Positions 49,295-58,927 of a stretch of DNA of 64,000 nucleotides are shown piece by piece. The notes beneath the pieces are model-generated. The model ran no database searches, was not told the origin of the DNA, and saw nothing but the letters and a program-made list of their open reading frames with translations. The position numbers and the translations under genes were made by a program. Every line of letters starts with the position of its first letter. Position 1 is the stretch's first letter. The stretch lies in NCBI GenBank assembly GCA_017405865.1, contig JAFQZN010000008.1, positions 17,539-81,538 of the forward strand, read 5' to 3'. The stretch is from Oscillospiraceae bacterium (GTDB lineage: Bacteria > Bacillota > Clostridia > Oscillospirales > Oscillospiraceae).

Positions 49295-52200
49295 TCAAGC
49301 GTATTTTTTGCGTCTGCGCAGCATGATGGCGGCGAGCGTTAGCAGATAAGCTCCGATCGTGTAGTATACCCACACGCCGACGCCGCCGGTAGCAGGCAGC
49401 TCAACGCCGGAGGCGTTGCGTACCGTCATCAGATAACCTGTATTGAGGTTTCCGGTGGTCGTGCCGACACTGTGATTCGGATCGGAAGTGGTCCATGTTC
49501 CCTGCAGCGTGGCGCCTGTGGAATCGATCGTCAGCAGCAGTCGACCGGGCAGCGGCTGATATGCCGTAGGCGGCGTTACCTCTTCGATATAGTAGCTTCC
49601 CGGTAAGAGGTCGCCTTCAAAGAAGATGCCGTTGCCGCTGTCGGTGATGTTGGACTGGACGACGCCGTTCACGGTAAGGAGCGTGGTTCCGTCACTCTCG
49701 TAGATGTTGAAGACCGCGCCGGTGACCGGGTATTCACGCAAAGGCGTTTGGGTATTCTCATAGCCGACCTTTTGCAGCGTGATGTGCGTCTTCTTCTTTA
49801 CGTTTGGCACGGCGAGCGTATAGACAACCGTATCGCCCTCCTGGTTGACGTACTTCGTAAGCCAGTTCTCACGGCCTTCCGAGAGGACCGTCACGCTGCC
49901 CTTTTCGCCGACGGAGAAGCGAAGATAACCGCCCATCGTTTCATAGCCGGGAAGCGGCGTTTTTTCCACAAGGTAATAGATACCGTGCGAAAGATTCTCA
50001 TTCAGCCCCGGAATGACGCCGTTGGCGTCGGTCACAAGATTGTCGCAGCCGGGAAGCGGCGTGAAGTCGATGCCGGTGACGCCGTTGACCGTGACCTCGC
50101 GGTGCAGCGAGAACGCAACGCCCTGCAGCGGCTCGTGCGTGTCGCCGTCGCGCTTTTCAAAGCGGAGCGTGAAGTTCCTGTTCTTGATCGTCAGCTCGGG
50201 CATATTGTTCGCGCCGTTCTGATTGAGAACGTAGTAATCCGTGATGTCCGCGGGCGCATCCGGATCGGGCGTTACCGCCAGCGAATAGACGCCGTTGCTC
50301 TCGGTCAGACGCAGCGTCAGCGGGTATTCGATGCCGTAGTAGCTCACCGGAGCGCGGACCTCGTTCAGAACGTAGTCCACGTTTTCACCCAGCATCGCTT
50401 CTGTGATCAAGCCGGTTTCGTCCGAAACGAACGGACCGAGCGTGGTATTGCCGAGCGACAGAGTGAATTCCGCGTTTGCCATCGGCTGACCGTCCCAGTC
50501 GACCTTGTACAGCATGACGCCGGGACGGCTGTTGACGATGGTGTCTACGCGGACGTTGGAGCCTGTCTCGATCTCGCCCTGCTGGTAGTCGACGGTATAG
50601 GTGAAGTCAGCGGGCGTGTTGAAGCCAACTTGCGTGCCTTCCAGCGTCGTATCGTCGCCGTCGTCCACGACGGTCTGCGTACTGTAGCTCGTCACGATAC
50701 CGTTCGAGTCGACGACCGGATTGGTCAGCTCGACTTCACGGACGTGATACTGATCGAAGGTCGTGCCGGCCGCAAGCGACGGGATGTACCAGTACATCGT
50801 ATGCTCGCCGTAATCCAGTCTGCGGACCGTGGAGGTCTGCACAATGATCTGGTTCCCCTGCCCGTCGTCCTCTGTCGTTTCGATCACGAACGGAGTCTGA
50901 CTGTTGCCGAGGAAGACTGCCACATAGATCGGGTCGCGGTCGTCCATATACGCCGCGTCGTTCCAGACCTTGTTGACGCGCAGGCCCCAGCCCTTGAGGT
51001 TGTTGACCTCGACGATCGGGTCGTCTACCGAGCCGTCCGAGGGAATGAAATCCTGCGGCATCGATGCGGAGGTCGTACCGGGGTCGTTCTCGCCGAATTT
51101 GAGGGTGTAGTCGCGCAGCGAGTAGCCGTCCGGGATCTCGTAGTCACGTTCCTGCACGCGGAACTCGGTGCCTGCGAGGATCTCGCGGATCTCCACGTCG
51201 TAGTCGACGGGGATCTTGGAGATCGAGCCGTTCATCGAGGTGTAGAAGGTGGCGCGTTGCTTGTCGGCGTCCGACAGATTGCGGTAATCCGTCTCGTTCA
51301 GCGAGACGAAGGATTGCGTCGGCACATCCCAGTAGCAGTAGTTGCCGTGGTTGTCCTTGACGTGGTACGGGAAGAGACTTGCGCCGGAGAAGCTCGAATC
51401 GTTCTCCGTCTTGAAGTACAGACGGAAGTTGAAGATCGCGGAATCCGCGCCGAAGATCGGATCGTCGTGGTGGATCTCGGTCACGCCGTCCTCCGCAAAC
51501 AGCCGCTTGCGGATCGTCAGATTGCGCAGCGCGTCGTCGTCGACGTGGTTGGTGTAAACGACGCGCGGACGGTTTGCAGCCGTCTCATACTCAAGCGCGT
51601 AGTCGTAGCGGTGGTCATTGTTCGGATCCGCCTGAATCTCGTTCAGCACCTCGTTATCGTTCGAGGTATCGACGGTAACGTCCTCGAAAATGCGCGTATC
51701 GACGCCGCACTCCACGATCTTGTAGGAGATCGTGTCGTCCGGGAACTTGATCTCTGCGATTTCGCCCGGCTTCAGGAGGAACACGTCCTGATATGTGATG
51801 CCGTCGATCGTCTTGGTTGCCGCGTAAGGAACGGGCGTGGTGGTATCCTTATAATACACGTGCGTGTTCGGGTCGTTGGCGGTCAGCCGTGAATACATCG
51901 GATCGCCCGTGTTCGGGTCGATCATCGGCGTGCCGTATCCGTCGCCCGGCACGTACCAGATCTGGTACGGGAACGTAGCGTCGATCGAAGCGGCGGAGTC
52001 GATGTCACCGCCGAGTTCCTTGCTCAGCTGCACGGTACCTGCCTTGACGGAAGCAAGATTGAAGCGCATATGCAGGTTGGACGCGCCGGCGCCGCGCTCC
52101 ATATAGAAGATCTTCATTTCGTGCGAGGTGTAGTCCTTGAAGACCATATGTCCCATGCCGTCGCTCTCGAAGATGCCGCTCAGATAGGCGTCGACGTCCG

Positions 52201-55200
52201 CAGCGGGCGGCTCGGCGCCGTCGTTCGCCGCTTTGTAGCGGTCAACGTAGTTCTTGCGGAAGGTCTCGTAGAGCGTCGTATGGACGCCGTTGACATAGAC
52301 GTCGCCGGTGCAGAAGTTGACCGTTCCCGCCAGCGCGCTGTGGATGCCGCCGAGGTCGATGACCAGCTTGCCGTCAACGTAGAGCCAGAAGTCGTCGTCG
52401 CCGGTGAATTCGTAGATGATGTCGTGTCCCCAGCTGTCGTGTCCGCTGGGCGTCTGGACGAAGCTCGCCTCAAGCTCCATGCCGAAGTAGTAGTCGGGCC
52501 GTTCAACACTGTACAGGCGCTCGTTCTTTCTCGGATCGCCGTCGAGCAGCTCCTCCTGCGTGGCGGTATAGAGGTTTCTCGGGTTGTAGACGGTGCAGAA
52601 GTTGCCCGGCTCGATATTGTCGTACGGGAAGAACTGACCGTGCTTCAACGAAGGTCTGCTGCTGCCGCCGTCGTAGCTGCCGAGCTCCTGATAGACGAGG
52701 AAGTTGGTGCCGTAGGTGCCGTCCTGCCGTTTCAGCGTGGCGAAGTTCTGCGTGCTGTCGTACTCGAAGTAACCGGAGCCGTCCAGAATACTCTGCAGGA
52801 AGAGGTGGTTGACCTCGATCGGCGGATTGTTCGGAGAATTGAACAGGTCCGCCAGCGAAGTTTGGGTGATCGTCGCGGTCGGGTAGCCGTTGGCGTCCAG
52901 ACTGTTCGTGAGCAGGTCGGAATTTGGGTAAAGGACCGCGCCGCCGGTGCTATCGCCGATCACATTGTGCTGCTGCAGTGTAGTTTCTGGGTTTTTCCCG
53001 TCCTTGTAGGTCGTGCCGCCGAAGTCTACCATCTTCATCGTGATGCCGTAGAGATTGTTGTCGACAGTCGGAACCTCGGTCAGAACGTCATCCGTCGGCA
53101 GGTTATGCACCAGTGCGAAGTAGAAGTCGGTCGTCTCATTGATCGCGCAGGGCGCGATGCTGTCGCCGCTGCCGCTGATATTTGCATGCACGCCGGCGTA
53201 GGCGTAGCTCGGGTCGTCCCAGGCAAGAATATCGGAGTAGTAATAGCCGTTCTTTCTGCCGTTCAGGTTGATGCCGATCTTGTTATCCGACAAAATTTGG
53301 TTGGAGCTGAGCTGCGGCGCGATGTACTTGCCGGAAAATTCGTTGTACAGTTCATAGTAGCCGTTCGGGCCGGAACCGTCTTCCCACTGGTATTCGGTGA
53401 AGTCCCAGAGAAGCGTGTTGAAGCGGTCGCCGAACCACTGGATCTGGTCGCCGCTCTCGTAGACGGGGATCAGCGAGCCGTCGCTGTCCACGGCATAGAA
53501 GTTGTAGCGCTTGTTCTGCGCGTCCCAGACACGGGCGTAGACGATGACTTTCGAACCGTCCGGCACGGCCTCGCGGTCGGAGATGCTGACCTTATCCGCT
53601 GTGTGGACCATATAGTAGTCCGGCGTCAGGTCGGTCTCGTCCACCAGCCGCATCCATTCGCTGCCGACGGTACCGCCGACAAAGAAGCCGACGTTGGTCG
53701 CGCCGCTGTAGGTCAGGACGGCGTTGGAAGCGCTGCGCAGGAAGATCTGACCTTCGTGACCCGCTCCGCCTTCGACGATCTCAATATTGCAGCCGGCGTC
53801 GATATCGTTTGCGTCGACGAGGGTTACGCCGTCGTTGGTATCAATGCGGAGATACTTCGTCTCTCCGTTGACCTGAGTAGTGATGCGGTAGATATCACTT
53901 TCGACGTTATGGAAGGTCCAGCGGGAGATGCCGCTGTCCTTCGGCGTAAAGATGATGTCTTCGCGGTCGTTGTTTCTGGCGAGCACGGTCATCGAGACCG
54001 CTTCCAATGCGCCCTCAACGCTCTCATTCGCCATCATCGCCTTGCCGGTCAGACCGTTGTTGAAGAACATAAGACCGTAGGTTTTGCCGTCCAGATCATA
54101 AGGATCGTCCGTCGGCGGCGTGAAGTACCAGAAGTTGAAGCGGGCGTTCACGTCGTTCAGATTGTTATACGCCGCAAAGCAGTGGCCGCTCGTACCGCCC
54201 TGCATATTCCAGCAGAAGTCGTTTGCGCCGCGGATGCGGAAGACGTTCGTATCCTCGCCGTTGCCGAAGTCCTCGATCGTGAAAACGCTGCCGCTGCTTG
54301 CGCTGTCGACAAAGTTCAGACTGTTGCTCGACTGCTGTACGTACTTTCGGTTTGCGCCGTTCATACAGTAGATTTTGTACTGATGGTTCGCAGCATCGAC
54401 CGTTTCGAAGAAGTAAGGCACCGCGCCCGACATGGGCTGCCCGATCTGCGCAGGCTCGGTTTTCGTGATGCCGTTTCGGCTGCTGTTGACTCTGGTCACG
54501 CCGCTCGTGGCATAGTAGCCGTCCACGTGACCGATGTAGATGCCGTCGCCGTTTTGGATATGGCTCTCCAGATCGGACATGGAGGTAAGCATATCCCAGC
54601 CGCCGGTTTCCTCGATGGTGGGCGCGTTGACGATCACGTAGGCGGAGAAGCCGGTCGCGGTGAAGCTGACGCTCTCCCCTTCGATCTGCACGCCGGTGAC
54701 GACCTCGCCCTGCTCTGCGCCGTCGGCGATATGGACAACCTTGCTGTTCTGATTCAGCGTCCGCGCAGACGCATCCCCTTCCAGTTCGATCCGAACGTCG
54801 ACCGGCGCAGTGATCTCAACATTGTTCCCGTCCGCGTCAACGATCTTGATATCGAACAGGCGGATATTCTCTCCGCTGCCGCTGCGCATACCGAGCGCGG
54901 TTTCGCTCTTGGCGACCAGATTATCATAGTTTTCGGCGCCGTCGGTGAGTTCGGTCACAGTGAGCTCCGCGTCTTCCGGCACACCGGCGTCGCTGCCGTA
55001 GGTCACGATGACGCGGTAGGCGCTGCCGTCGCTTGCGAGCACGCTCTGCTCGATTGTTGAGCCGACGATACCGTATACGGAGAAGCCCTCCGTTTCAAAA
55101 CGGATCTCGCCGTCAACGGTCTCGCTGTCTATGATCTCCGGCTCCTCGCCGAAGTGGACGATCTGCGTATCTTCCTGCGGAACGGTGTTCTCGGGCCGGA

Positions 55201-56581
55201 TGGTCACGTTTACAGGCCGCTGCGGCTGGACTTCCACGCCGTCAGAGAGGATCGTGATATCGAGCAGACGAAGCTCGTTTACCTTTTCCTCGTCACAGTT
55301 GAGTGCAGCAGCTGTCTGTGCAAGATAGGCTGCATATTCTTCTGCCGTCGGCTCACTGATTGCAAGTGTCGCGTTTTCGGGAATCTCCGCCTTCGCGTTA
55401 AATTCTACGGTGACCGCATATACCGTCCCATCCTCCGCCGTATAGCGCTCGGTCAGCGTATAACGCGGCTCCTCCGGGAGGATGCCGTAGCCCATGATAC
55501 GCGGGTCGCACATCCGATAGGATACGACCTGTACACAGTTGTCGGAGTTTCCTTCGATCGTGGTTAGGGTTCCTTCCGTCCCGTCAACGGAGCGGACGAT
55601 GCCTACGTGACTTGCGCCGGATCTGCCTTCCGCACGGAAGAAGATCAAATCTCCCGCCTTGGGTAAATAGGCGTCCTCCGGCAAAGTATCGGGATCATCC
55701 CAGTGCTCGGGGATGCAGCGATAGCGTTCGATTGCTGCCAGGCGTTCGATCCATTGATCGACGCCCGCCTCGCGCGGCATTGCCGTTTCGGGGATCTCTG
55801 CATAGGACAGGCAGAAAGAGATGAACATTGCGCACCAGTCGCCGTAAGCGTCGCCGTACCAGTCACCGTAGCGGGTGTAGCCCTTCTTGACGCCATCGAC
55901 CAGCTCAAAGTTGTGCTCGCTTTCGCGGTAACCGAGCTGCATTTTCGCAACGGCGAGGAGATCCTCGTCCCATTTGCCGGAAAGCGTCAGCGCGTCGATC
56001 ATTTGCTCCCAGAGCGCGGGGAACTCCATGTCGGCATTCGGGTCGCTGACGAAGGCTTCACCCGTCGCTTCGCTCTCCGCCTCCCCTTCCGTAGCGGCTT
56101 GCGTGAAGCACTCTGACGTGTGGACGTGTACGGGCAGCTCCTGCAGCGGACAGGTCAGAATCTGCGTTTCTGTGTAGCATTCTTCGGTATGTACGTGTCC
56201 CTCGAAGCCCTCCTCCGTTTCGCAAGTCAGCTCCTGCACCGTCTCGAAGCAGGCGGCATCATGCGTGTGCGGCTCGATCTGCGGCAGCGTACAAAGGAGG
56301 TTGCCCGCGGCGTCGTAGCACGTTTCATCGTGCATATGTGCCGTCGCGTAAGCGCACTGATACAAGCCGTCATCGGTAAAGCACTCGTCGCTGTGCTCAT
56401 GCTGCGCATAGGGGCAGCAGAACGTTTCTGCCTTTGTCATGGTCACGCCGGTCAGCATGATCATGGCGAGCGTGCCGGAGGATACCAGCGTCGCAAAGCA
56501 GAGAAGCACGGCGATCAAGCGGCGATGCAGCTTGGACTCGCGCAAGAATATTCTGATTTTTTTCAGAATCGTTTCTTTCAA
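49295..56581 (-). CDS. Giant LPXTG adhesin with CHAP, fibro-slime and Cna-B domains (probable pilus tip)
   Basis: 2428-residue surface protein. A signal segment ends near 50. Five H-x-H-x(4)-C-[FY] repeats cover about 58-165 (HEHSDECF, HMHDETCY, HTHDAACF, HVHTEECY, HVHTSECF). A CHAP-type amidase domain lies at about 215-375 (GDWCAMFISFC with Cys; SHVGIVRS with His). Next come two VTVEF-type beta repeats, a large middle region and a fibro-slime/PA14-like domain near 1340-1530 (GDDDFWLYVDGKLVIDLGGIH). Cna-B/SpaA-type domains fill about 1860-2350. LPATG near 2395, a hydrophobic helix and RRRKKYA form the sortase signal. It is the last gene of the pilus operon. Confidence 0.92.
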   Translation of the reverse strand: MKETILKKIRIFLRESKLHRRLIAVLLCFATLVSSGTLAMIMLTGVTMTKAETFCCPYAQHEHSDECFTDDGLYQCAYATAHMHDETCYDAAGNLLCTLPQIEPHTHDAACFETVQELTCETEEGFEGHVHTEECYTETQILTCPLQELPVHVHTSECFTQAATEGEAESEATGEAFVSDPNADMEFPALWEQMIDALTLSGKWDEDLLAVAKMQLGYRESEHNFELVDGVKKGYTRYGDWYGDAYGDWCAMFISFCLSYAEIPETAMPREAGVDQWIERLAAIERYRCIPEHWDDPDTLPEDAYLPKAGDLIFFRAEGRSGASHVGIVRSVDGTEGTLTTIEGNSDNCVQVVSYRMCDPRIMGYGILPEEPRYTLTERYTAEDGTVYAVTVEFNAKAEIPENATLAISEPTAEEYAAYLAQTAAALNCDEEKVNELRLLDITILSDGVEVQPQRPVNVTIRPENTVPQEDTQIVHFGEEPEIIDSETVDGEIRFETEGFSVYGIVGSTIEQSVLASDGSAYRVIVTYGSDAGVPEDAELTVTELTDGAENYDNLVAKSETALGMRSGSGENIRLFDIKIVDADGNNVEITAPVDVRIELEGDASARTLNQNSKVVHIADGAEQGEVVTGVQIEGESVSFTATGFSAYVIVNAPTIEETGGWDMLTSMSDLESHIQNGDGIYIGHVDGYYATSGVTRVNSSRNGITKTEPAQIGQPMSGAVPYFFETVDAANHQYKIYCMNGANRKYVQQSSNSLNFVDSASSGSVFTIEDFGNGEDTNVFRIRGANDFCWNMQGGTSGHCFAAYNNLNDVNARFNFWYFTPPTDDPYDLDGKTYGLMFFNNGLTGKAMMANESVEGALEAVSMTVLARNNDREDIIFTPKDSGISRWTFHNVESDIYRITTQVNGETKYLRIDTNDGVTLVDANDIDAGCNIEIVEGGAGHEGQIFLRSASNAVLTYSGATNVGFFVGGTVGSEWMRLVDETDLTPDYYMVHTADKVSISDREAVPDGSKVIVYARVWDAQNKRYNFYAVDSDGSLIPVYESGDQIQWFGDRFNTLLWDFTEYQWEDGSGPNGYYELYNEFSGKYIAPQLSSNQILSDNKIGINLNGRKNGYYYSDILAWDDPSYAYAGVHANISGSGDSIAPCAINETTDFYFALVHNLPTDDVLTEVPTVDNNLYGITMKMVDFGGTTYKDGKNPETTLQQHNVIGDSTGGAVLYPNSDLLTNSLDANGYPTATITQTSLADLFNSPNNPPIEVNHLFLQSILDGSGYFEYDSTQNFATLKRQDGTYGTNFLVYQELGSYDGGSSRPSLKHGQFFPYDNIEPGNFCTVYNPRNLYTATQEELLDGDPRKNERLYSVERPDYYFGMELEASFVQTPSGHDSWGHDIIYEFTGDDDFWLYVDGKLVIDLGGIHSALAGTVNFCTGDVYVNGVHTTLYETFRKNYVDRYKAANDGAEPPAADVDAYLSGIFESDGMGHMVFKDYTSHEMKIFYMERGAGASNLHMRFNLASVKAGTVQLSKELGGDIDSAASIDATFPYQIWYVPGDGYGTPMIDPNTGDPMYSRLTANDPNTHVYYKDTTTPVPYAATKTIDGITYQDVFLLKPGEIAEIKFPDDTISYKIVECGVDTRIFEDVTVDTSNDNEVLNEIQADPNNDHRYDYALEYETAANRPRVVYTNHVDDDALRNLTIRKRLFAEDGVTEIHHDDPIFGADSAIFNFRLYFKTENDSSFSGASLFPYHVKDNHGNYCYWDVPTQSFVSLNETDYRNLSDADKQRATFYTSMNGSISKIPVDYDVEIREILAGTEFRVQERDYEIPDGYSLRDYTLKFGENDPGTTSASMPQDFIPSDGSVDDPIVEVNNLKGWGLRVNKVWNDAAYMDDRDPIYVAVFLGNSQTPFVIETTEDDGQGNQIIVQTSTVRRLDYGEHTMYWYIPSLAAGTTFDQYHVREVELTNPVVDSNGIVTSYSTQTVVDDGDDTTLEGTQVGFNTPADFTYTVDYQQGEIETGSNVRVDTIVNSRPGVMLYKVDWDGQPMANAEFTLSLGNTTLGPFVSDETGLITEAMLGENVDYVLNEVRAPVSYYGIEYPLTLRLTESNGVYSLAVTPDPDAPADITDYYVLNQNGANNMPELTIKNRNFTLRFEKRDGDTHEPLQGVAFSLHREVTVNGVTGIDFTPLPGCDNLVTDANGVIPGLNENLSHGIYYLVEKTPLPGYETMGGYLRFSVGEKGSVTVLSEGRENWLTKYVNQEGDTVVYTLAVPNVKKKTHITLQKVGYENTQTPLREYPVTGAVFNIYESDGTTLLTVNGVVQSNITDSGNGIFFEGDLLPGSYYIEEVTPPTAYQPLPGRLLLTIDSTGATLQGTWTTSDPNHSVGTTTGNLNTGYLMTVRNASGVELPATGGVGVWVYYTIGAYLLTLAAIMLRRRKKYA

Positions 56582-56608
56582 GGGCAGTCTCCCAATGGAG
56601 CTGCGGTT

Positions 56609-57247
56609 TTATCCGCAGCGGATGGTCAGGCGGGTTCGCCCGCCGTAGGTACAGGTGAAAACGGTTAAGGGATAATCGCCGGCGATCATATCCTCGATCG
56701 CAGTCGGCGGCAAAATCTCAATATCCAGCACGGCGTAGGAATAGACCTTGCCGTTTGCATCGGTGAAAAGAACGGGATCGTCCAGATTCAGATCCTCAAG
56801 CTGCCCGAAGTGTGCGTCGTAGTTATGCCCGGCAATCACCAGATCTCTGGCTGCCGCCGTGCCGGAATACCGGCCCGGCGCGGTCTGCAGTCCCTCGGGA
56901 CTCCACTGCGCCATGACAGGCAATTCCAACGACAGCGTCGGAAAGCTGATCACGCCGACATAGTCCACGCCGTCGATCTGCACGGTGGGACAGAGGTCTT
57001 CCTCTGTCGGCAGCGGCGGTTTTTCCACTGCCGATTGCGTATCGCCGGAGGTGCTTTCCGTCGGCGCGTTTTCGCCGGCGCGCAGGTTGGCCTGAATCTG
57101 CTCTGCAAGCTGTTCCAGCACCTTCACAGAGGCATCCTGCGCCCGGTCACTTTCTGCTTGGTTATAGAGCAGCAGGCCGCCCGCCGCACATAGCAGGAAC
57201 AGCCCGGCAAAAACGAGCGCTATTCCGAGCTTTCGTTTGCCCCGCAT
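56609..57247 (-). CDS. Sortase 2 (pilus or housekeeping-type)
   Basis: 212-residue sortase with an N-terminal transmembrane helix (about 7-29) and a Thr/Glu-rich linker. The beta-barrel catalytic core has VIAGHNYDAHFGQL (His), TVFTCTYGGRTRLTIRCG (Cys, then Arg). It lacks the C-terminal transmembrane helix typical of class C enzymes, so it may attach pili to the wall or load the tip adhesin. It overlaps the minor pilin start by one base and is followed by the adhesin gene after 27 bases. Confidence 0.88.
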   Translation of the reverse strand: MRGKRKLGIALVFAGLFLLCAAGGLLLYNQAESDRAQDASVKVLEQLAEQIQANLRAGENAPTESTSGDTQSAVEKPPLPTEEDLCPTVQIDGVDYVGVISFPTLSLELPVMAQWSPEGLQTAPGRYSGTAAARDLVIAGHNYDAHFGQLEDLNLDDPVLFTDANGKVYSYAVLDIEILPPTAIEDMIAGDYPLTVFTCTYGGRTRLTIRCG

Positions 57248-57945
57248 CAGCCGCGCTCCTTTCTGCCTCGCAGAAGGACGAACAGTCCCGCAAGCAGGAG
57301 CGCAGCGCCGAGGATCGCCAGCACAGGAATGGGCCAGTTGAGCTGCCCGGTCTGCGGGAGAAAGGGCTCGGTCGGCTCGGGCGGTTTACTCGTTGCGGTC
57401 GGTTCCGTCGGTTCTGTCGGGTTCGTCGGCTCGGTCGGCTGCGGAGGCAGGGGCTTCGGGCTCGCGTCCACGTCATAGATCAGTTCGCCGTTCTCTTGCA
57501 TCGGAATGGTAACAAAAAACGGTTGGATGCTCGTAAAGCCGGGAGCGTTTTCCGTCTGCTCAACGAGGTACAGCCCCAGCGTCAGCTCTCCGAAGAAAAC
57601 GACACCGTCGCCGCCGATGCGCTTGGCCGTTCCGGTCAGCCCGGCGGCTTTCACCTGCTTCAGCACCTCGGCAGGAAGATCGGGGCTTTCTATCTTGTCG
57701 AAGGTAAAGTCGATCGCTTCCAAGCCCGGCACGGGAACGTACCGATAGCCGTTTTCGTCCTGCAGCGTCGCAACCTGATAGAGCGTCAGTTCGCCGCCGC
57801 CGACTTCTCTGCCCTCATAGCGGACAGTCAGGCGGATGGAGCCGGTGCGCGTGAAATCCGGCGTCTCCGCCGCCGTAGCGGGCAGGAGCAGAAGGCACAG
57901 CAGCGCCGTCAGCAGGAGCAGGCAAAGCAGTTTGTTATGTTTCAT
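57247..57945 (-). CDS. Minor pilin with LPQTG anchor
   Basis: 232-residue secreted protein with a signal peptide (about 1-26, ending TAAE). The Cna-B-like domain covers about 32-155 (GSIRLTVRYEGREVGGGELTLYQVATL, with LGLYLVEQTE as the E-box region). A Pro/Thr/Glu-rich spacer of PTEPT units follows. LPQTG, a hydrophobic helix and RGRKERG form the sorting signal. It is likely a basal or minor pilus subunit. It lies between the two sortases and overlaps the class C sortase gene by 11 bases. Confidence 0.9.
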   Translation of the reverse strand: MKHNKLLCLLLLTALLCLLLLPATAAETPDFTRTGSIRLTVRYEGREVGGGELTLYQVATLQDENGYRYVPVPGLEAIDFTFDKIESPDLPAEVLKQVKAAGLTGTAKRIGGDGVVFFGELTLGLYLVEQTENAPGFTSIQPFFVTIPMQENGELIYDVDASPKPLPPQPTEPTNPTEPTEPTATSKPPEPTEPFLPQTGQLNWPIPVLAILGAALLLAGLFVLLRGRKERG

Positions 57946-58819
57946 GGTTGACTCCTTTCGGAGGATCGGAGGATTCCGCCGGGATCTCGGGCTTACGTTT
58001 TTTCCGGCTGTCTGACAGCAGAAGCGCGGTAAAGGTCAGCAGCAGTGCGGGCACTGCCATGACAGCTGCGACGATCAAGGGGTCGACCTTCAACGCGTCG
58101 CCGCTGACGCGGACGATTTCTGCCTCCGCGTCGTTTTCCACGCGATGTCCTCGCACTAAAAGCCGGTGAGAGTTGATGCCGTAGGGCGTACACGTGGTCA
58201 GCGTACACAGATCCTCGCCCGGCTCGATGCGCAGCAGATCCAGCTCGTAGGGCAGGACGATATTGATGCGATCGACCTCGTACGTCAGCACCCGGTCAAG
58301 AGTGTAGAGCCGAAAACGGTCGCCCACGGTCAGCTCCGACAGGTCGGTGAACAGACGCGCAGACGGAAGACCCGTGTGCCCGGAGAGCAGGCAGTGGGAG
58401 CTTTCCCCGCCGACGGGAAGAGAGCTTCCCTCTATATGACCGATGCCGGTTTGCAGCACCGATTCGGAGGTTCCGTGATAAATCGGCAGCCGGCAGTTGA
58501 TTTTTTGGATCTCAACATAGCCCATCATACCGTCGCCGAGAGCGTTGAGCGTTTCGTTGTAGCGCGCCAGCAGCTGTTCATCCGGCGTCCACCGGATGCC
58601 GCTGACGGCAAGCTCGCGGTTATACGCATCCGCAGCTTCCAGCAGCCGCGCCAGCTCATCCTCTCCCGTGTTTTCCAGCGCCTGCTCGTAGACGGCGATC
58701 GCCTGCGAGGAGCGGCGCTTGTTCCAACGGTCGCTGATTGTTGGGTACAGCAATAGGGACAACCCGAAAAGAAGCACGAGAACCAATATTACGGTTGTCA
58801 GCCAGCTCTTTTTCTTCAT
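57935..58819 (-). CDS. Class C sortase (pilus polymerase)
   Basis: 294-residue sortase that polymerises pilins through isopeptide bonds. It has an N-terminal transmembrane helix (about 8-28) and a second one near 252-272, the class C hallmark. The catalytic pieces are LLSGHTGLPSARLF (His), TLTTCTPYGINSHRLLVRG (Cys and Arg). The usual lid motif DP(F/W) is not evident; SDRWNKRR occupies the comparable region. It follows the major pilin gene after a hairpin of about 35 bases. Confidence 0.93.
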   Translation of the reverse strand: MKKKSWLTTVILVLVLLFGLSLLLYPTISDRWNKRRSSQAIAVYEQALENTGEDELARLLEAADAYNRELAVSGIRWTPDEQLLARYNETLNALGDGMMGYVEIQKINCRLPIYHGTSESVLQTGIGHIEGSSLPVGGESSHCLLSGHTGLPSARLFTDLSELTVGDRFRLYTLDRVLTYEVDRINIVLPYELDLLRIEPGEDLCTLTTCTPYGINSHRLLVRGHRVENDAEAEIVRVSGDALKVDPLIVAAVMAVPALLLTFTALLLSDSRKKRKPEIPAESSDPPKGVNHET

Positions 58820-58841
58820 TTTGGGCTCTCCTTATCGCTGC

Positions 58842-58877
58842 TCCTCCCCAAGGGCGGCTCACGCCGCCCTGAGGAGG
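58842..58877 (-). promoter_or_regulatory. Intra-operon hairpin between major pilin and class C sortase
   Basis: AGGGCGGC and GCCGCCCT pair around TCAC, extended by CCTCC/GGAGG. No T run follows on the - strand, so it more likely acts as mRNA-stabilising or partly attenuating stem than as full terminator. Confidence 0.6.
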
Positions 58878-58927
58878 AAAAGTTTACCGATATGCAGCAG
58901 TTCCCTGCCGCATGGCAAGATAGGCAG

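Noticed and set aside
49748-51892. Open frame of 714 codons on the + strand
   Set aside because: Same antisense artefact over the adhesin C-terminal half.
52070-55060. Open frame of 996 codons on the + strand
   Set aside because: Antisense to the giant adhesin; low-complexity Val/Asp/Arg composition from reading codon-biased sequence backwards, with no ribosome site.
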